64,000 nucleotides of DNA, taken from contig NZ_PUEJ01000003.1 in assembly GCF_002982075.1 (NCBI RefSeq), positions 558,001 through 622,000 of the forward strand, written 5' to 3'. The notes beneath the pieces were generated by a model. The model saw nothing but the letters and a program-made list of their open reading frames with translations, had not been told where the DNA came from and searched no databases. This document shows positions 8,168 to 17,923 of the stretch, one piece after another. How positions within the stretch are numbered: the stretch's first letter is position 1; every line of letters starts with the position of its first letter. The DNA comes from Labrys okinawensis (lineage in GTDB: Bacteria > Pseudomonadota > Alphaproteobacteria > Rhizobiales > Labraceae). Made by a program: the position numbers and the translations under genes.

Positions 8168-9085
8168 ATGGCGACTTTCGAGCGGACGGACCTCGGCGAT
8201 TTCAACGTCTTCCTGACGATCGTCCGCCGACGCAGCTTCACCACGGCCGCCATCGAACTCGGCCTGACGCCGTCTGCGGCCAGCCATGCCATGCGGCGTC
8301 TCGAAGCCAGGCTCGGGGCCAAGCTGCTGAACCGCACGAGCCGGGCGGTCTCGCCGACCGATCTCGGCCTCAAATTCGCCCAGCGCCTCGAAGAAGGCTT
8401 CGATGCGATCGGCTCGGCCCTGGAGGTGCTGGAGGCGCCGGGAAATGTTCGCTTCGGCGAGTTGCGCCTCAACGTCTTCCGGGATGCCGCCCATCTCCTG
8501 ATCTCGCCGGCCCTGCCGGAATTCACCCGCCAATGCCCCGATGTGCGCCTGACCGTCGCGGTGGATGACCGGCCCATCGATATCGTCGCCGAGGGCTATG
8601 ATGCCGGCATGCGCTATGGCCACCATGTGCCGGAGGACATGATCGCCGTGCCGCTCACCGGGGCGCAGCGCTGGGTGGTGGTCGGTTCTCCCGCCTATTT
8701 CAGGGAGCATGCCAGGCCGCAGATCCCCGATGATCTCGCCGGCCATGTCTGCCTGCAATTGCTCCTGGGCGACAACACCGCCTATCGCTGGGATCTCGGC
8801 AGCGGCGGGGAAGCGCGCCGGCTGCGCGTGCCCGGCCTCATCACCCTCAACGATACGGCTACCACGATCACGGCCGCCAAGGCTGGGCTCGGCCTGGCCT
8901 ATGTCCTGGAAGCGCGGATCGCCGAAGAACTGGAGGAAGGCAGCCTGGAGATCGTCCTTGCCGACCAGGCTTCGGACGGTGATCCCTTTCACATGTATTA
9001 TTCGAGCAGGCGCCACAATCACCCGGCCTTGCGCACCCTGATCAACATCATCCGCCAGCAGAACGGCATGACCCGGCTGGCGTGA
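8168..9085 (+). CDS. LysR-family transcriptional regulator
   Basis: About 305 residues from ATG 8168. The N-terminal winged helix-turn-helix (LGDFNVFLTIVRRRSFTTAA followed by LGLTPSAASHAMRRLEARLG) is followed by a substrate-binding-like effector domain. The frame is open from GTG 8129, which would add 13 non-conserved residues; the ATG fits the usual LysR N-terminus better. It resembles the subgroup that controls adjacent oxidoreductases. It probably regulates the divergent aldo/keto reductase; the inducer is unknown. Confidence 0.9.
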   Translation: MATFERTDLGDFNVFLTIVRRRSFTTAAIELGLTPSAASHAMRRLEARLGAKLLNRTSRAVSPTDLGLKFAQRLEEGFDAIGSALEVLEAPGNVRFGELRLNVFRDAAHLLISPALPEFTRQCPDVRLTVAVDDRPIDIVAEGYDAGMRYGHHVPEDMIAVPLTGAQRWVVVGSPAYFREHARPQIPDDLAGHVCLQLLLGDNTAYRWDLGSGGEARRLRVPGLITLNDTATTITAAKAGLGLAYVLEARIAEELEEGSLEIVLADQASDGDPFHMYYSSRRHNHPALRTLINIIRQQNGMTRLA

Positions 9086-9098
9086 GCCAAGAGCGCGC

Positions 9099-10067
9099 CT
9101 ATTCCGCCAGCAATTCGCAGAAGCGCTCCAGATCGACATTGCCGCCGCTGATCAGCACGCCGACACGCTTGCCGGCAAGCTCCGCCTTCATGGCACGGGC
9201 GGCAGCGAAGCCGAGGCAGCCCGTCGGCTCGATGACGAGCTTCATGCGGGTGGCGGCAAAGCGCATGCACTCGACGAGTTCCGCGTCCGAGACGGTGAGG
9301 ATGTCGTCGACGTCGCGCTTGATGATCGGGAAGGTATGGGATCCCAGATATTGGGTCTGGGCGCCGTCGGCGATGGTGCGGGGCGTATCGATCCGGACGA
9401 TCCGGCCGGCGCGGAAGGATTGCTGGCCGTCATTGCCGGCCTCCGGCTCGACACCGTAGAGCCGGCAGTTGGGCGAGAGGGCACGCGTTGCCAGCGCCGA
9501 TCCGGCGAGCAACCCGCCACCGCCGAGACAGACGAAGAAGGCATCGAGTTCGCCGACTTCCTCGAAGAGTTCCTTGGCTGCAGTGCCCTGACCGCAGAGC
9601 ACGTCCGGGTGGTCGTAGGGCGGGATCAGCGTGAGGCCCTGCTCATGCGACAGGTTTCTCCCGATCACTTCTCGATCTTCGGTATAGCGATCATAGAAGA
9701 TGATCCTGCCGCCATAGCCCCTGGTGGCCTCGGCTTTCGCCTTCGGCGCGTCATGAGGCATGATGATGGTGGCGGGAATGCCGAGGATGCGGGCTGCAAG
9801 GGCGATCGCCTGGGCATGGTTGCCGGAGGAAAAGGTCACCACGCCCCGGCGTTTCTGCTCGTCGTCGAAGCGCGACAGGGCATTGAAGGCACCCCGAAAC
9901 TTGAAGGCGCCCATGCGTTGCAGGTTCTCGCATTTGAAGAAGACCTGCGCGCCGAGTTCCTCGTCGAAGCTCCGCGAGGTCATCACCGGCGTGCGGTGCG
10001 CCTGGCCGCGAATGCGCTCGGCGGCGGCGGCGACATCGGCATAATCAGGCAAGGCTGGGCGGCTCAT
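9099..10067 (-). CDS. Threonine/serine dehydratase (PLP-dependent)
   Basis: 322 residues, the size of catabolic or biodegradative threonine ammonia-lyases without a C-terminal ACT domain. K56 in GAFKFRGA is the expected PLP Schiff-base lysine, SSGNHAQAIALAA is the substrate/cofactor loop and the glycine-rich VCLGGGGLLAG binds the PLP phosphate. The final ISGGNVD is typical of the family. It converts threonine or serine to 2-oxobutyrate or pyruvate plus ammonia; a serine racemase activity is a realistic alternative. Its start overlaps the stop of the upstream prolyl oligopeptidase gene by four bases (ATGA at 10064-10067), indicating translational coupling. Confidence 0.9.
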   Translation of the reverse strand: MSRPALPDYADVAAAAERIRGQAHRTPVMTSRSFDEELGAQVFFKCENLQRMGAFKFRGAFNALSRFDDEQKRRGVVTFSSGNHAQAIALAARILGIPATIIMPHDAPKAKAEATRGYGGRIIFYDRYTEDREVIGRNLSHEQGLTLIPPYDHPDVLCGQGTAAKELFEEVGELDAFFVCLGGGGLLAGSALATRALSPNCRLYGVEPEAGNDGQQSFRAGRIVRIDTPRTIADGAQTQYLGSHTFPIIKRDVDDILTVSDAELVECMRFAATRMKLVIEPTGCLGFAAARAMKAELAGKRVGVLISGGNVDLERFCELLAE

Positions 10068-12145
10068 GCCTGGCTCTCCCAGCCGATCGCCTGGCGCAGG
10101 AAGGCATAGCCGAGGGCGATGAAGGACGCGCGTTCGCGGCTGTCCTTGCCATAGCCGTGGCCACCGGCCTCGGGCTCGTAGAAATGCACGCGATGGCCGA
10201 GCGCTTCCAGCTTGGCCGCCATCTTGCGGGCATGGGCAGGATGGACCCTGTCGTCGCGGCGGGTGGTCGCCAGCAGGATGGGCGGATAGGAACCGGCATC
10301 GGCGACGTGATAGGCCGAGATCTTCTGCAGGAAGGCCCAGTCCTCGGGCTTGTCCGGATCGCCATATTCGTCGATCCAGCTCGCACCTGCCAGGAGCTTG
10401 GTGTAGCGTCGCATGTCGATCAAAGGGATGGTGCAGAACAGGGCGCCGAACTTTTCGGGATGGCGGGTGAGCATGTTGGCGATGAGAAGCCCGCCATTGG
10501 AGCCGCCTTCCGCCGCGATGCGCCCTGGCTGGGTGATGCCGCGGCTGACCAGGTCGCCGGCCACCGCCGCGAAATCCTCATGGGCGAGATGCTTGCCCTC
10601 GCGCCGGCCGGCCTCGTGCCAGCGGGCGCCGAACTCGCCGCCGCCTCGAATATTGGCGGTGACCGAGGTGCCGCCCCGTTCGAGCCAGAGCTTGCCGATC
10701 GAGGCGCTGTAGCTGGGCAGCACGGAAACGCCAAAGCCGCCATAGGCCGTGAGGTGAACCGGCGCTTCGCCGGTCTCGCCGGCAGGTCCGACCAGCGTAT
10801 AGGGGATCTTCTCGCCGTCGGCCGAGACGGCCTCGTGCTTGACGACCTTCAGCCCCCTGCTGTCGAACGCGTCGGGGCTGCGCTTGAGGAGGAGGGGACT
10901 TTGTACCGCCTCCGGCCTGCTCATATCGAGCAGCAGCATTTGCGGCGGCGTAATCGGGTCCTGCAGCGATACCATCACTTCGCCATTGGTATCGGCCTCC
11001 TCGGCATCGAGCGACCAGGCATGAACGACGCCCGTGGAGGGCAGTACGTCGATGGTGTGCTTTCGCCATCCTTCCAGGCTGGGCGTGACGACCTCGAAAC
11101 GAGGCTGGAGATTATCGAGAATCGACAGCATGAGCTGCCCCCGGTTCCAGAAAAACCCGTCCAGGGTACGGCGCTCCTCAGGTTCGAACAGCACCTGGAA
11201 AGCGCGGTCGCCCGCCCGGAAGGCGGAGAGGGAAATGCCGAGAAGGGCGTCACCGGCAAAGCGGATGTCGGCCGGGGTCCAGGCTGTGCGCAGCTTCACC
11301 GCCAGCCAGTCGCCGAACACGTCCCACTGCGAATCGGCGGGCAGAGCGATCGCCTCGCCCGGACCGTTCCTGTCGCCGAGCCAGCCGCGTGTTTCGAAAA
11401 AGACGGGCTTTTCGAGGAACCAGATGCGTTCGCTGCCGCCGGTGCGGTCGATACCGGCCCAGACGGACATGGATTGGGGCTGGACCTCGAAGACGATCGC
11501 TGTCTTCAGGGGGTCTTCGCCGCGCCGCCACAGGCGCACGGTGCGGGCATAGCCGGAGGTCGTCGCCATGCCTTCGCCAAGCGCGCTGGACAGCAGCAGC
11601 GTATCGGCATCGAGCCAGGCGATGCCGCCCTTGGCTTCCGGCAATGTGAAGCCGTCGGTGACGAAACTGCGCGTCGCAAGGTCGAATTCCCGATGCACGG
11701 CCGCATCGGCGCCGCCGCGCGACAGGCTGAGGATGGTGCGCCGGCGCTGGTGCGGTTCGAGCGACGCCCCGGCCCAGACCCAGTCTTCGCCTTCCGTCGC
11801 GGCGAGGGCGTCGAGGTCGAGCAGGATGTCCCACGCCGGTTCCGTCTGCCGGTATGAGGCGAGGGTGGTGCGGCGCCACAGGCCACGCGGATTGGCGGCA
11901 TCCGTCCAGAAATTATAGACGAACTCGCCGCGCCGGCTGATGCCGGGAATGCGGTCGGGGCGATCGAGGATCGCAGCCAGGGCGTCGCGGTCGCGCTCGA
12001 AACCGGCAGTGCCGAAGCGGGCCAGCGTTCGCTGTGAACGCTCGTTGACCCAGGCGAGGGCGTCTCCGCCTTCGATATCCTCCAGCCAGAGATGGGGGTC
12101 GTCGTCGGGCGCGGCCAGAGTCGGCCGGGAGACGCGATCGGACAT
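10064..12145 (-). CDS. Prolyl oligopeptidase family serine peptidase (S9A)
   Basis: 693 residues, the normal length of prolyl oligopeptidases: an N-terminal beta-propeller (about 70-410) that gates access, then an alpha/beta-hydrolase domain. Catalytic residues are visible: the nucleophile Ser in AAEGGSNGGLL, Asp in TRRDDRVHPAHA and His in AGGHGYGKDS. No signal peptide is seen, so it is probably cytoplasmic and cleaves short peptides after proline. The coupling to a threonine/serine dehydratase and the M20 amidohydrolase just upstream on the same strand suggest a peptide and amino-acid catabolism operon. Confidence 0.9.
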   Translation of the reverse strand: MSDRVSRPTLAAPDDDPHLWLEDIEGGDALAWVNERSQRTLARFGTAGFERDRDALAAILDRPDRIPGISRRGEFVYNFWTDAANPRGLWRRTTLASYRQTEPAWDILLDLDALAATEGEDWVWAGASLEPHQRRRTILSLSRGGADAAVHREFDLATRSFVTDGFTLPEAKGGIAWLDADTLLLSSALGEGMATTSGYARTVRLWRRGEDPLKTAIVFEVQPQSMSVWAGIDRTGGSERIWFLEKPVFFETRGWLGDRNGPGEAIALPADSQWDVFGDWLAVKLRTAWTPADIRFAGDALLGISLSAFRAGDRAFQVLFEPEERRTLDGFFWNRGQLMLSILDNLQPRFEVVTPSLEGWRKHTIDVLPSTGVVHAWSLDAEEADTNGEVMVSLQDPITPPQMLLLDMSRPEAVQSPLLLKRSPDAFDSRGLKVVKHEAVSADGEKIPYTLVGPAGETGEAPVHLTAYGGFGVSVLPSYSASIGKLWLERGGTSVTANIRGGGEFGARWHEAGRREGKHLAHEDFAAVAGDLVSRGITQPGRIAAEGGSNGGLLIANMLTRHPEKFGALFCTIPLIDMRRYTKLLAGASWIDEYGDPDKPEDWAFLQKISAYHVADAGSYPPILLATTRRDDRVHPAHARKMAAKLEALGHRVHFYEPEAGGHGYGKDSRERASFIALGYAFLRQAIGWESQA

Positions 12146-12187
12146 GCAGGACGTTCCTCGAGGTAGGGGGGCCGGGAAAGAGCGATC

Positions 12188-13348
12188 TCAGCCGGCGAGC
12201 CGTGTTTGCGCCAGCTGCGTCCAATAGCTGATTCCGGCGGGAATGATGGCATCGTTGAAATCATAGGCGGCATTATGCAGCCCGGCGCTGTCGCCATTGC
12301 CGATGAAGATGAAGGCGCCAGGGCGCGCCTCCAGCATGTAGGAAAAATCCTCCGCCCCCATCATCGGCGGAGCGGCGGTGTCGACGGCGGCCGAACCCGC
12401 CACCATGCGGGCAATCTCGCCGCAATAATCGGTCTGGGTGTCGTGGTTGCGCGTCACAGGATATTGGTGGCGGTAGGTGATCTTGGCCTTGGCGCCGAAG
12501 GCCTGCGCGGTCAGCGAGGCGACCTCGGCCACGCGCCTTTCCAGCAGAGCGCGCATGTCGGCTGTGAGGGCGCGGCAGGTGCCGTGCAAATGGGCGGTGG
12601 AGGGAATGACGTTGTAGGGCCCGCCCGTCTGGATCGTCGTTACAGAGACCACCGCGCTCTCGAGCGGATCGGCATTGCGCGCGACGATGCTCTGCAGGGC
12701 CGTGACGATCTGAGCGGCGACCAGCACCGGATCGATGCTCTCCTGCGGGCGGGCGGCATGGGCGCCCCGGCCGGTGATGTCGATGTCGAACGTGTCGCTG
12801 GAGGCCATGATCGGGCCGCGGCACATGGCAAAATGCCCGGGCGCCAGGCCTGGCAGATTGTGCATGCCGTAGACTTCCTCGATGGCGAAGCGCTCCATCA
12901 GTCCGTCCTCCACCATGGCCTTGCCGCCGCCGCCGCCTTCTTCGGCGGGCTGGAAGATCACCACGGCGTTTCCGCTGAAATCGCGCGTGCTGGCCAGGTT
13001 CTTGGCGGCGCCGAGCAGCATGGCGGTATGGCCGTCATGGCCGCAGGCATGCATCTTACCCGGCACGGTGGAGGCATATTGCACGCCGCTTTCCTCCAGG
13101 ATCGGCAAGGCATCCATGTCGGCCCGCATGCCGACCGTGCGCGAACCGGGGCGGCCCTTGATCACGCCGACCACGCCGGTACGGCCGATGCCCTCGACAA
13201 CCTGGTCGCAGCCGAAATCACGCAGAAGACCGGCCACCAGCCCGGCCGTGCGCTCGACGTCATAGAGCAACTCCGGGTGGCGATGAATGTCGCGGCGCCA
13301 TTCGGTCGCCTCGGTTGCCAGAGCCTTGATGCTTTCCGAAATCGTCAT
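12188..13348 (-). CDS. M20 family amidohydrolase (hippurate hydrolase/aminoacylase-like)
   Basis: 386 residues. Metal-binding motifs typical of the M20D subgroup are visible: MHACGHDGHTAMLLGAAK, FQPAEEGGGGGKAMV, MHNLPGL and the late MMGAEDFSYML. It deacylates N-acyl amino acids (hippurate, N-acetyl amino acids) or similar amides. It is the first gene of the three-gene minus-strand group with the prolyl oligopeptidase (43 bases downstream) and the threonine dehydratase. It is divergent from pgi across about 100 bases. The exact substrate is not predictable. Confidence 0.9.
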   Translation of the reverse strand: MTISESIKALATEATEWRRDIHRHPELLYDVERTAGLVAGLLRDFGCDQVVEGIGRTGVVGVIKGRPGSRTVGMRADMDALPILEESGVQYASTVPGKMHACGHDGHTAMLLGAAKNLASTRDFSGNAVVIFQPAEEGGGGGKAMVEDGLMERFAIEEVYGMHNLPGLAPGHFAMCRGPIMASSDTFDIDITGRGAHAARPQESIDPVLVAAQIVTALQSIVARNADPLESAVVSVTTIQTGGPYNVIPSTAHLHGTCRALTADMRALLERRVAEVASLTAQAFGAKAKITYRHQYPVTRNHDTQTDYCGEIARMVAGSAAVDTAAPPMMGAEDFSYMLEARPGAFIFIGNGDSAGLHNAAYDFNDAIIPAGISYWTQLAQTRLAG

Positions 13349-13446
13349 ATGCCTTCAGTTCCAATATTGATTTATGCCCCCGCTCCGGGCGACAAACACA
13401 GCCCGCAGTTTGGCACGCCTTCGGACAATGAGGAAGGGAAACGGAT

Positions 13447-15084
13447 ATGGAGCATTCACAGGCCGCAAAGGTTTGGCAGGATCTCGAAGCCCACAAACAG
13501 AAACTGGCCTCGACGACGACGCGCGACCTTTTCGCCGCGGATCCCGACCGATTCGCCAAGTTCTCCTTCACGCTCGACGACGTGCTGGTGGATTTTTCCA
13601 AGAATCGCATCGCCGACGAGACGCTGTCCCTGCTGCTCCAATTGGCGCGGGCGCATTGCATCGAGACCCGCCGGGACGAGATGTTGAAGGGCGACAAGAT
13701 CAACACCACCGAGGGGCGGGCGGTGCTGCATACGGCCCTGCGCGCGCCTGCCGATGCCGACATCCGGGTCGACGGCAAGAATGTCGTGCCCGACGTGCAT
13801 GAGGAACTGGCGCGCTGCTACGCTTTCGCCGAGAAGATTCGCTCGGGCGAGCTGCGTGGCGCCACCGGCGACAAATTCACCGACGTGGTCAATATCGGCA
13901 TTGGCGGCTCCGATCTCGGCCCCGCGATGGGCGCCCGCGCCCTCTCGCCCTATGCCGACGGCCCGCGCGCCCATTTCGTCTCCAATGTCGACGGCGCGGA
14001 CATGGCGGATACCCTGTCGCGCCTCGACCCCTCGCGCACCCTGTTCCTGGTTTCGTCGAAGACCTTCACCACGATCGAGACCATGACGAACGCCCAGTCG
14101 GCGCGGCAATGGATCGCCAAATCGCTGGGCGAGACGGCGGTGGGCGACCATTTCGCGGCGATCTCCACCAATATCGTCGCGGTCGAGGCCTTCGGCATCA
14201 ACAAGGACCGGATGTTCCGCTTCTGGGACTGGGTCGGCGGGCGCTATTCGATGTGGTCGGCCATCGGCCTCGGCCTGATGATCGCCGTCGGGCCGGAGAA
14301 CTTCTCGGAGTTCCTGGCCGGGGGCCATGAGGTCGACCACCATTTCGCCACCACGCCGCTGGAGAAGAACATCCCGGTGCTGATGGGTCTGGTCGGCATC
14401 TGGCACCGCAATTTCATGGGCTATGCCGCCCATGCCGTGTTGCCCTACGACCAGCGCCTCGGGCGCTTCCCGGCCTATCTGCAGCAGCTCGACATGGAGT
14501 CCAACGGCAAGCGCGTGCATCTCGACGGCTCGCCGGTGACCTCGGAGACCGGTCCCCTGGTCTGGGGGGAGCCCGGGACGAACGGCCAGCACGCCTTCTA
14601 TCAGCTCATCCATCAGGGCACCAATGTGATCCCGGCCGACTTCCTCATCGCGGCCGAGCCGCATGAAGCCGGCATGGGCGACCATCACGCCATCCTGATG
14701 GCGAACTGCCTGGCGCAGACCGAAGCGCTCATGCATGGCCGTTCGCAGGAGGAAGCGATGGCAGTACTGAAGGCCCAGGGGCTTGACGACAAGAAGATCG
14801 CGCTTCTCGCCCCGCACAAGGAATTCCCCGGCAGCCGCCCCACCACCACCATCGCCTATCGCAAGCTCACCCCGCGCATGCTCGGCCGCCTCGTGGCGCT
14901 CTACGAGCACAAGGTGTTCACGCAGGGCGTGATCTGGGGCATCAACTCCTTCGACCAGTGGGGCGTGGAACTCGGCAAGGAACTCGCCTCGCGCCTCCTT
15001 CCGGTGGTCAAGGGCGCGACCGTCGACGGCCTCGATGCCTCGACCAAGGGACTGGTAGCGCATTTGAAATCGCTGCGAGGCTAG
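13447..15084 (+). CDS. pgi: Glucose-6-phosphate isomerase
   Basis: 545 residues, full length. It interconverts glucose 6-phosphate and fructose 6-phosphate in the cytoplasm. Family motifs are present in order: [81 protein letters not shown] and the C-terminal [24 protein letters not shown] lies just before the ATG at 13447. It stands alone, divergent from the M20 amidohydrolase, with a hairpin after the stop codon. Nothing unusual is seen. Confidence 0.97.
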   Translation: MEHSQAAKVWQDLEAHKQKLASTTTRDLFAADPDRFAKFSFTLDDVLVDFSKNRIADETLSLLLQLARAHCIETRRDEMLKGDKINTTEGRAVLHTALRAPADADIRVDGKNVVPDVHEELARCYAFAEKIRSGELRGATGDKFTDVVNIGIGGSDLGPAMGARALSPYADGPRAHFVSNVDGADMADTLSRLDPSRTLFLVSSKTFTTIETMTNAQSARQWIAKSLGETAVGDHFAAISTNIVAVEAFGINKDRMFRFWDWVGGRYSMWSAIGLGLMIAVGPENFSEFLAGGHEVDHHFATTPLEKNIPVLMGLVGIWHRNFMGYAAHAVLPYDQRLGRFPAYLQQLDMESNGKRVHLDGSPVTSETGPLVWGEPGTNGQHAFYQLIHQGTNVIPADFLIAAEPHEAGMGDHHAILMANCLAQTEALMHGRSQEEAMAVLKAQGLDDKKIALLAPHKEFPGSRPTTTIAYRKLTPRMLGRLVALYEHKVFTQGVIWGINSFDQWGVELGKELASRLLPVVKGATVDGLDASTKGLVAHLKSLRG

Positions 15085-15091
15085 AGAGGAG

Positions 15092-15110
15092 GGCGGGCCG
15101 TCGGCCCGCC
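15092..15110 (+). terminator. Hairpin after pgi
   Basis: GGCGGGCC at 15092-15099 pairs perfectly with GGCCCGCC at 15103-15110 around a three-base loop, eight bases after the pgi stop codon. The following bases are AT-rich but lack a strict T-run. Confidence 0.6.
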
Positions 15111-15121
15111 ATTCCATATTA

Positions 15122-15136
15122 GAACAAATAGAGAAC
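15122..15136 (+). promoter_or_regulatory. Putative LexA (SOS) box before the small lipoprotein gene
   Basis: GAACAAATAGAGAAC is a perfect match to the alphaproteobacterial LexA site GAAC-N7-GAAC (equivalent to GTTC-N7-GTTC). It ends five bases before a TTGACA (15142-15147) that could be a -35 element; a weak -10 candidate TAACTT lies at 15165-15170. The next gene starts at 15192. An identical half-site pattern stands before imuA. Confidence 0.6.
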
Positions 15137-15191
15137 AAAATTTGACAAGGTCGCGATACTCGGATAACTTGTTGCTATGGAGTGCGCGAAT

Positions 15192-15530
15192 ATGAAATCA
15201 GTTGGGAAATTTCTGTTCTCCCTTGCTATATCTTTTGCGACATTGAGCTGTAGTGTTCGTATTTCTAACGAATTAGGAGATAGAATTTATGATCCAGTTG
15301 AAGGATCTTATGTTTTAGTGAGAAATTACGGTACAAAAAACATAGATTTTCTCTTTACGGATTGTGTATTCTATCTTGAAAATGGAAAGGTACTTTCTAA
15401 GCGAGTTCGTATAGAAAATCTTGCGCCAAATAAGGAAATTAAGATCCGATCGGGTTTAGGGAAGGATAGAAAAGTGGAATGTAAGCCACTGCCTTGGTAT
15501 ATGCAGGATAGTGTACGAATATCGAGATAG
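15192..15530 (+). CDS. Small predicted lipoprotein in an AT-rich island
   Basis: 112 residues from ATG 15192 (ATG 15177 would add MECAN). The N-terminus MKSVGKFLFSLAISFATLSC is a lipoprotein signal with a Cys at the expected lipobox position (ATLSC), so the mature protein would be a small exported lipoprotein with one further Cys pair. The rest (YVLVRNYGTKNIDFLFTDC, then LAPNKEIKIRSGLG) looks like a small beta-rich domain. I do not recognise the family. Base composition is strikingly AT-rich compared with the neighbours, a sign of recent acquisition. A perfect SOS box lies 55 bases upstream, so damage-inducible expression is possible. Confidence 0.65.
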   Translation: MKSVGKFLFSLAISFATLSCSVRISNELGDRIYDPVEGSYVLVRNYGTKNIDFLFTDCVFYLENGKVLSKRVRIENLAPNKEIKIRSGLGKDRKVECKPLPWYMQDSVRISR

Positions 15531-15708
15531 GTATTTTAAATAATAATTAATACTGAATAATGAGTATAATGTATATGAATTTTATAATTAAGGCGAAGGT
15601 ATGCTTGAATCTAAGTGAAAGGATGCTGAGAATTTAAAATAGAAATGGAGAGTATTTTAAATTGAGGTCTTTAAAGGTTGAGATGCGGGAATTCATAAGG
15701 AGACGAAA

Positions 15709-16417
15709 ATGCCGGATTGGCGTATTGCTTATAATGAAAGGCCGCTTGGTGTCGGCGTACATGGTGTCATAGAGATTTATGACGATAAGGGAAAACTCCG
15801 ACGGTGGTACGAGGGGCTGGCAGCGGATTCGAAGCTTAATAAGAAGCCTATCGGATCCGAGAAATTTGGCGATGTCATCCAAAGCGATATCTGGGATGCC
15901 GATAGGCTGCTGCATTTAAAGGAAAAAGATCGCAAGTCTCCCAACGCCTTGAAAGACTCAAAGGAAGCCACCACGGTCTATGTCGGCCCGCAAGCTGCCG
16001 TGGAGAGTGCCATGCGCGCCATGACGGCTGCTTCCAAGGCGATCGATGCGAAAAGAATTCCTTATCAATTGCCGCTTGTCGATTCCGGCCTTTCAGCCCC
16101 CTACCAATAGCAATTCCTATATCGCCACCATGTTTGCCGTCATGGGCTTGAAGAAACCGCCGCCGAACAGTGGCACTGCTATGGGGCAGGTCGGTGCCGG
16201 CAAGCTATTGCTGGACCCTGACGAGATTGCCGGATTTCATGGCATGATCGGTCAGGCGGAGAACCGGAATGTTCCCCTGCCGCCGATCCGCCCATCGGCC
16301 GAGATCGATGGCATCGGCAAGCAGAGCATGAATGAAGCGGCTCCCGCCAATGCGAACGCGCCTGCACAGCCGCTTTATCTGCGCATGCCGGAGATGGCGC
16401 GTAAGCTCTATCCTTAG
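15709..16417 (+). pseudogene. Frameshifted gene, unrecognised family with NSNS motif
   Basis: Two overlapping frames make one protein. The first (15709-16110) begins MPDWRIAYNERPLGVGVHGV and stops just after LPLVDSGLSAP. The second carries on with TNSNSYIATMFAVMGLKKPP to 16417. Removing one base from the run of five C around 16097 joins them into a single frame of about 235 residues. The arrangement of an early His in a beta-strand context (GVHGVIEIYDDKG), a later NSNS and then a helix recalls papain-like or LRAT-like permuted folds, but with Ser instead of Cys; this is a weak resemblance. It borders the AT-rich island. It could be a real mutation, a sequencing error in the homopolymer, or programmed frameshifting. 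Confidence 0.6.
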
Positions 16418-16453
16418 GAAGCGTCGAGGCATAAGTGAATTGTGTTGGCTCGA

Positions 16454-16552
16454 CCTTTGTCATTGCCGGGCTCGACCCGGCAATCCAGCGCCTTTCCAAA
16501 CAGTGAAGATGGCGACCGCTGGATGCCCGGGTCAAGCCCGGGCATGACAAGG
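16454..16552. repeat. Palindromic intergenic repeat, family C
   Basis: An imperfect palindrome of about 99 bases: the arm starting CCTTTGTCATTGCCGGGCTC at 16454 is complementary to the arm ending CCCGGGCATGACAAGG at 16552, with a short centre. It occupies the 370-base gap between the broken gene and the dipeptidase gene; apart from it no gene is seen in that gap (16418-16788). The GTCATTG...CAATCCAG core links it to the elements at 22094-22208 and 42618-42697. Confidence 0.8.
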
Positions 16553-16788
16553 GCGGCGCTTTGGTTATTTCTCGGCGCTTCCTTAGAAGGAAGGTCATTG
16601 CTTCCCCTGATCATCTCGGACGCAACAGCACAGCGTATCGCGATGATCAGGGGACCTGTGAACAATTGCATGTGTTCCAATCACGAAGCGCTATGTCTTG
16701 ATAGGCGTCAGCCGAAGTGACAGTCTGACCCGGCGCGGCGACTCGGTCGAAGGTTTCCGGTCGCCGCTTGCCTGGAAGGACATCCCCC

Positions 16789-17874
16789 GTGACTTCGACC
16801 GCCGAACCGTCAGCCATCGTTCCTGTCTTCGATGGCCATAATGACACGCTGCTTCATCTGGCCTCCGGCAAGGCGAAACAGGCCGAGATTGCCTTTGGCG
16901 AGGGGGATGGTTCGGGTCATATCGATCTGCCCCGGGCGCGTGCCGGCGGTTTTGCCGGCGGTTTCTTCGCTATGTTCCCGCCGCCCCAGGCCTCGACGAC
17001 CAATATGGACGAGGAGATGAAGGGCGCGAGCTATGATCTGCCGCTGCCGCCCTTGCTGCCTTGGGAGAAGGCGCAGGCCTCGACCGTCGGCATGCTGTCG
17101 ATCATGTTGCGACTGGAGCGGGCCTTTCCCGACGATGTCGCCATCTGCCGCAGCGCCGCCGAGATCCGTGCCGCGATGGCGGCCGGCAAGATCGCGGCCG
17201 TCCTGCATATCGAGGGGGCGGAGGCGATCGATGCCGATTTCACCAGCCTCGACGTGCTCTTCGCCGCCGGCCTGCGCTCGATCGGGCCGGTGTGGAGCCG
17301 CCCCAATATCTTCGCCCATGGCGTACCCTTCCGCTTTCCGGCCTCGCCGGATACCGGTCCCGGCCTGACCGAGATCGGCCGCGAATTGGTGAAGCAGTGC
17401 AACCAGCGCGGCATCATGATCGACCTCTCGCATCTCAATGAGAAGGGTTTTTGGGACGTTGCCGGGTTGAGCACGGCGCCGCTCGTCGCCACCCATTCCA
17501 ACGTCCATGCTTTGTGCCAGTCCACGCGCAATCTCACTGACAGGCAGCTCGATGCCATCAGGGAGAGCAGCGGCGTCGTCGGCCTCAATTTCGCAACCTG
17601 CTTCCTGCGGCCGGACGGCGCCATGCGTGCGGATACCGATCTCGAAATCATGGTGCGCCATCTCGACTACCTGGTCGAACGCCTGGGCGAGGACGGCGTT
17701 GCCTTCGGGTCGGACTTCGACGGCGCGGTGATCCCCGCCGCCATCGGCAGCGTTGCCGGCCTGCCGCGCCTGATCGAGAAGATGCGCGGCGCGGGATATT
17801 CTGAGGCCCTGCTGCACAAGATCGGCCATGAGAATTGGCTGTCCCTGCTGGAGCGGACGCAGGGGCAGGGCTGA
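16789..17874 (+). CDS. Membrane dipeptidase-type peptidase (M19, renal dipeptidase family)
   Basis: 361 residues from GTG 16789, which has GGAAGGA eight bases upstream; the frame is open to TTG 16768. Zn-binding motifs of M19 dipeptidases are visible: H and D in VFDGHNDTLLH, E in VLHIEGAEAID, H in THSNVHALCQSTRNLTD and the late FGSDFDGAVIP. It hydrolyses dipeptides including L,D forms. No signal peptide is seen, so despite the family name it is probably cytoplasmic. It stands alone between two palindromic repeats. Confidence 0.9.
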   Translation: MTSTAEPSAIVPVFDGHNDTLLHLASGKAKQAEIAFGEGDGSGHIDLPRARAGGFAGGFFAMFPPPQASTTNMDEEMKGASYDLPLPPLLPWEKAQASTVGMLSIMLRLERAFPDDVAICRSAAEIRAAMAAGKIAAVLHIEGAEAIDADFTSLDVLFAAGLRSIGPVWSRPNIFAHGVPFRFPASPDTGPGLTEIGRELVKQCNQRGIMIDLSHLNEKGFWDVAGLSTAPLVATHSNVHALCQSTRNLTDRQLDAIRESSGVVGLNFATCFLRPDGAMRADTDLEIMVRHLDYLVERLGEDGVAFGSDFDGAVIPAAIGSVAGLPRLIEKMRGAGYSEALLHKIGHENWLSLLERTQGQG

Positions 17875-17923
17875 GATCTCGCTTCAAAGCGTTGAGGTCT
17901 GTAGTCTGGATAGCGTGGCGCGA

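Noticed and set aside
10157..11857. 566-codon plus-strand frame opposite the prolyl oligopeptidase gene
   Set aside because: Antisense of a gene with complete catalytic motifs; no family resemblance.
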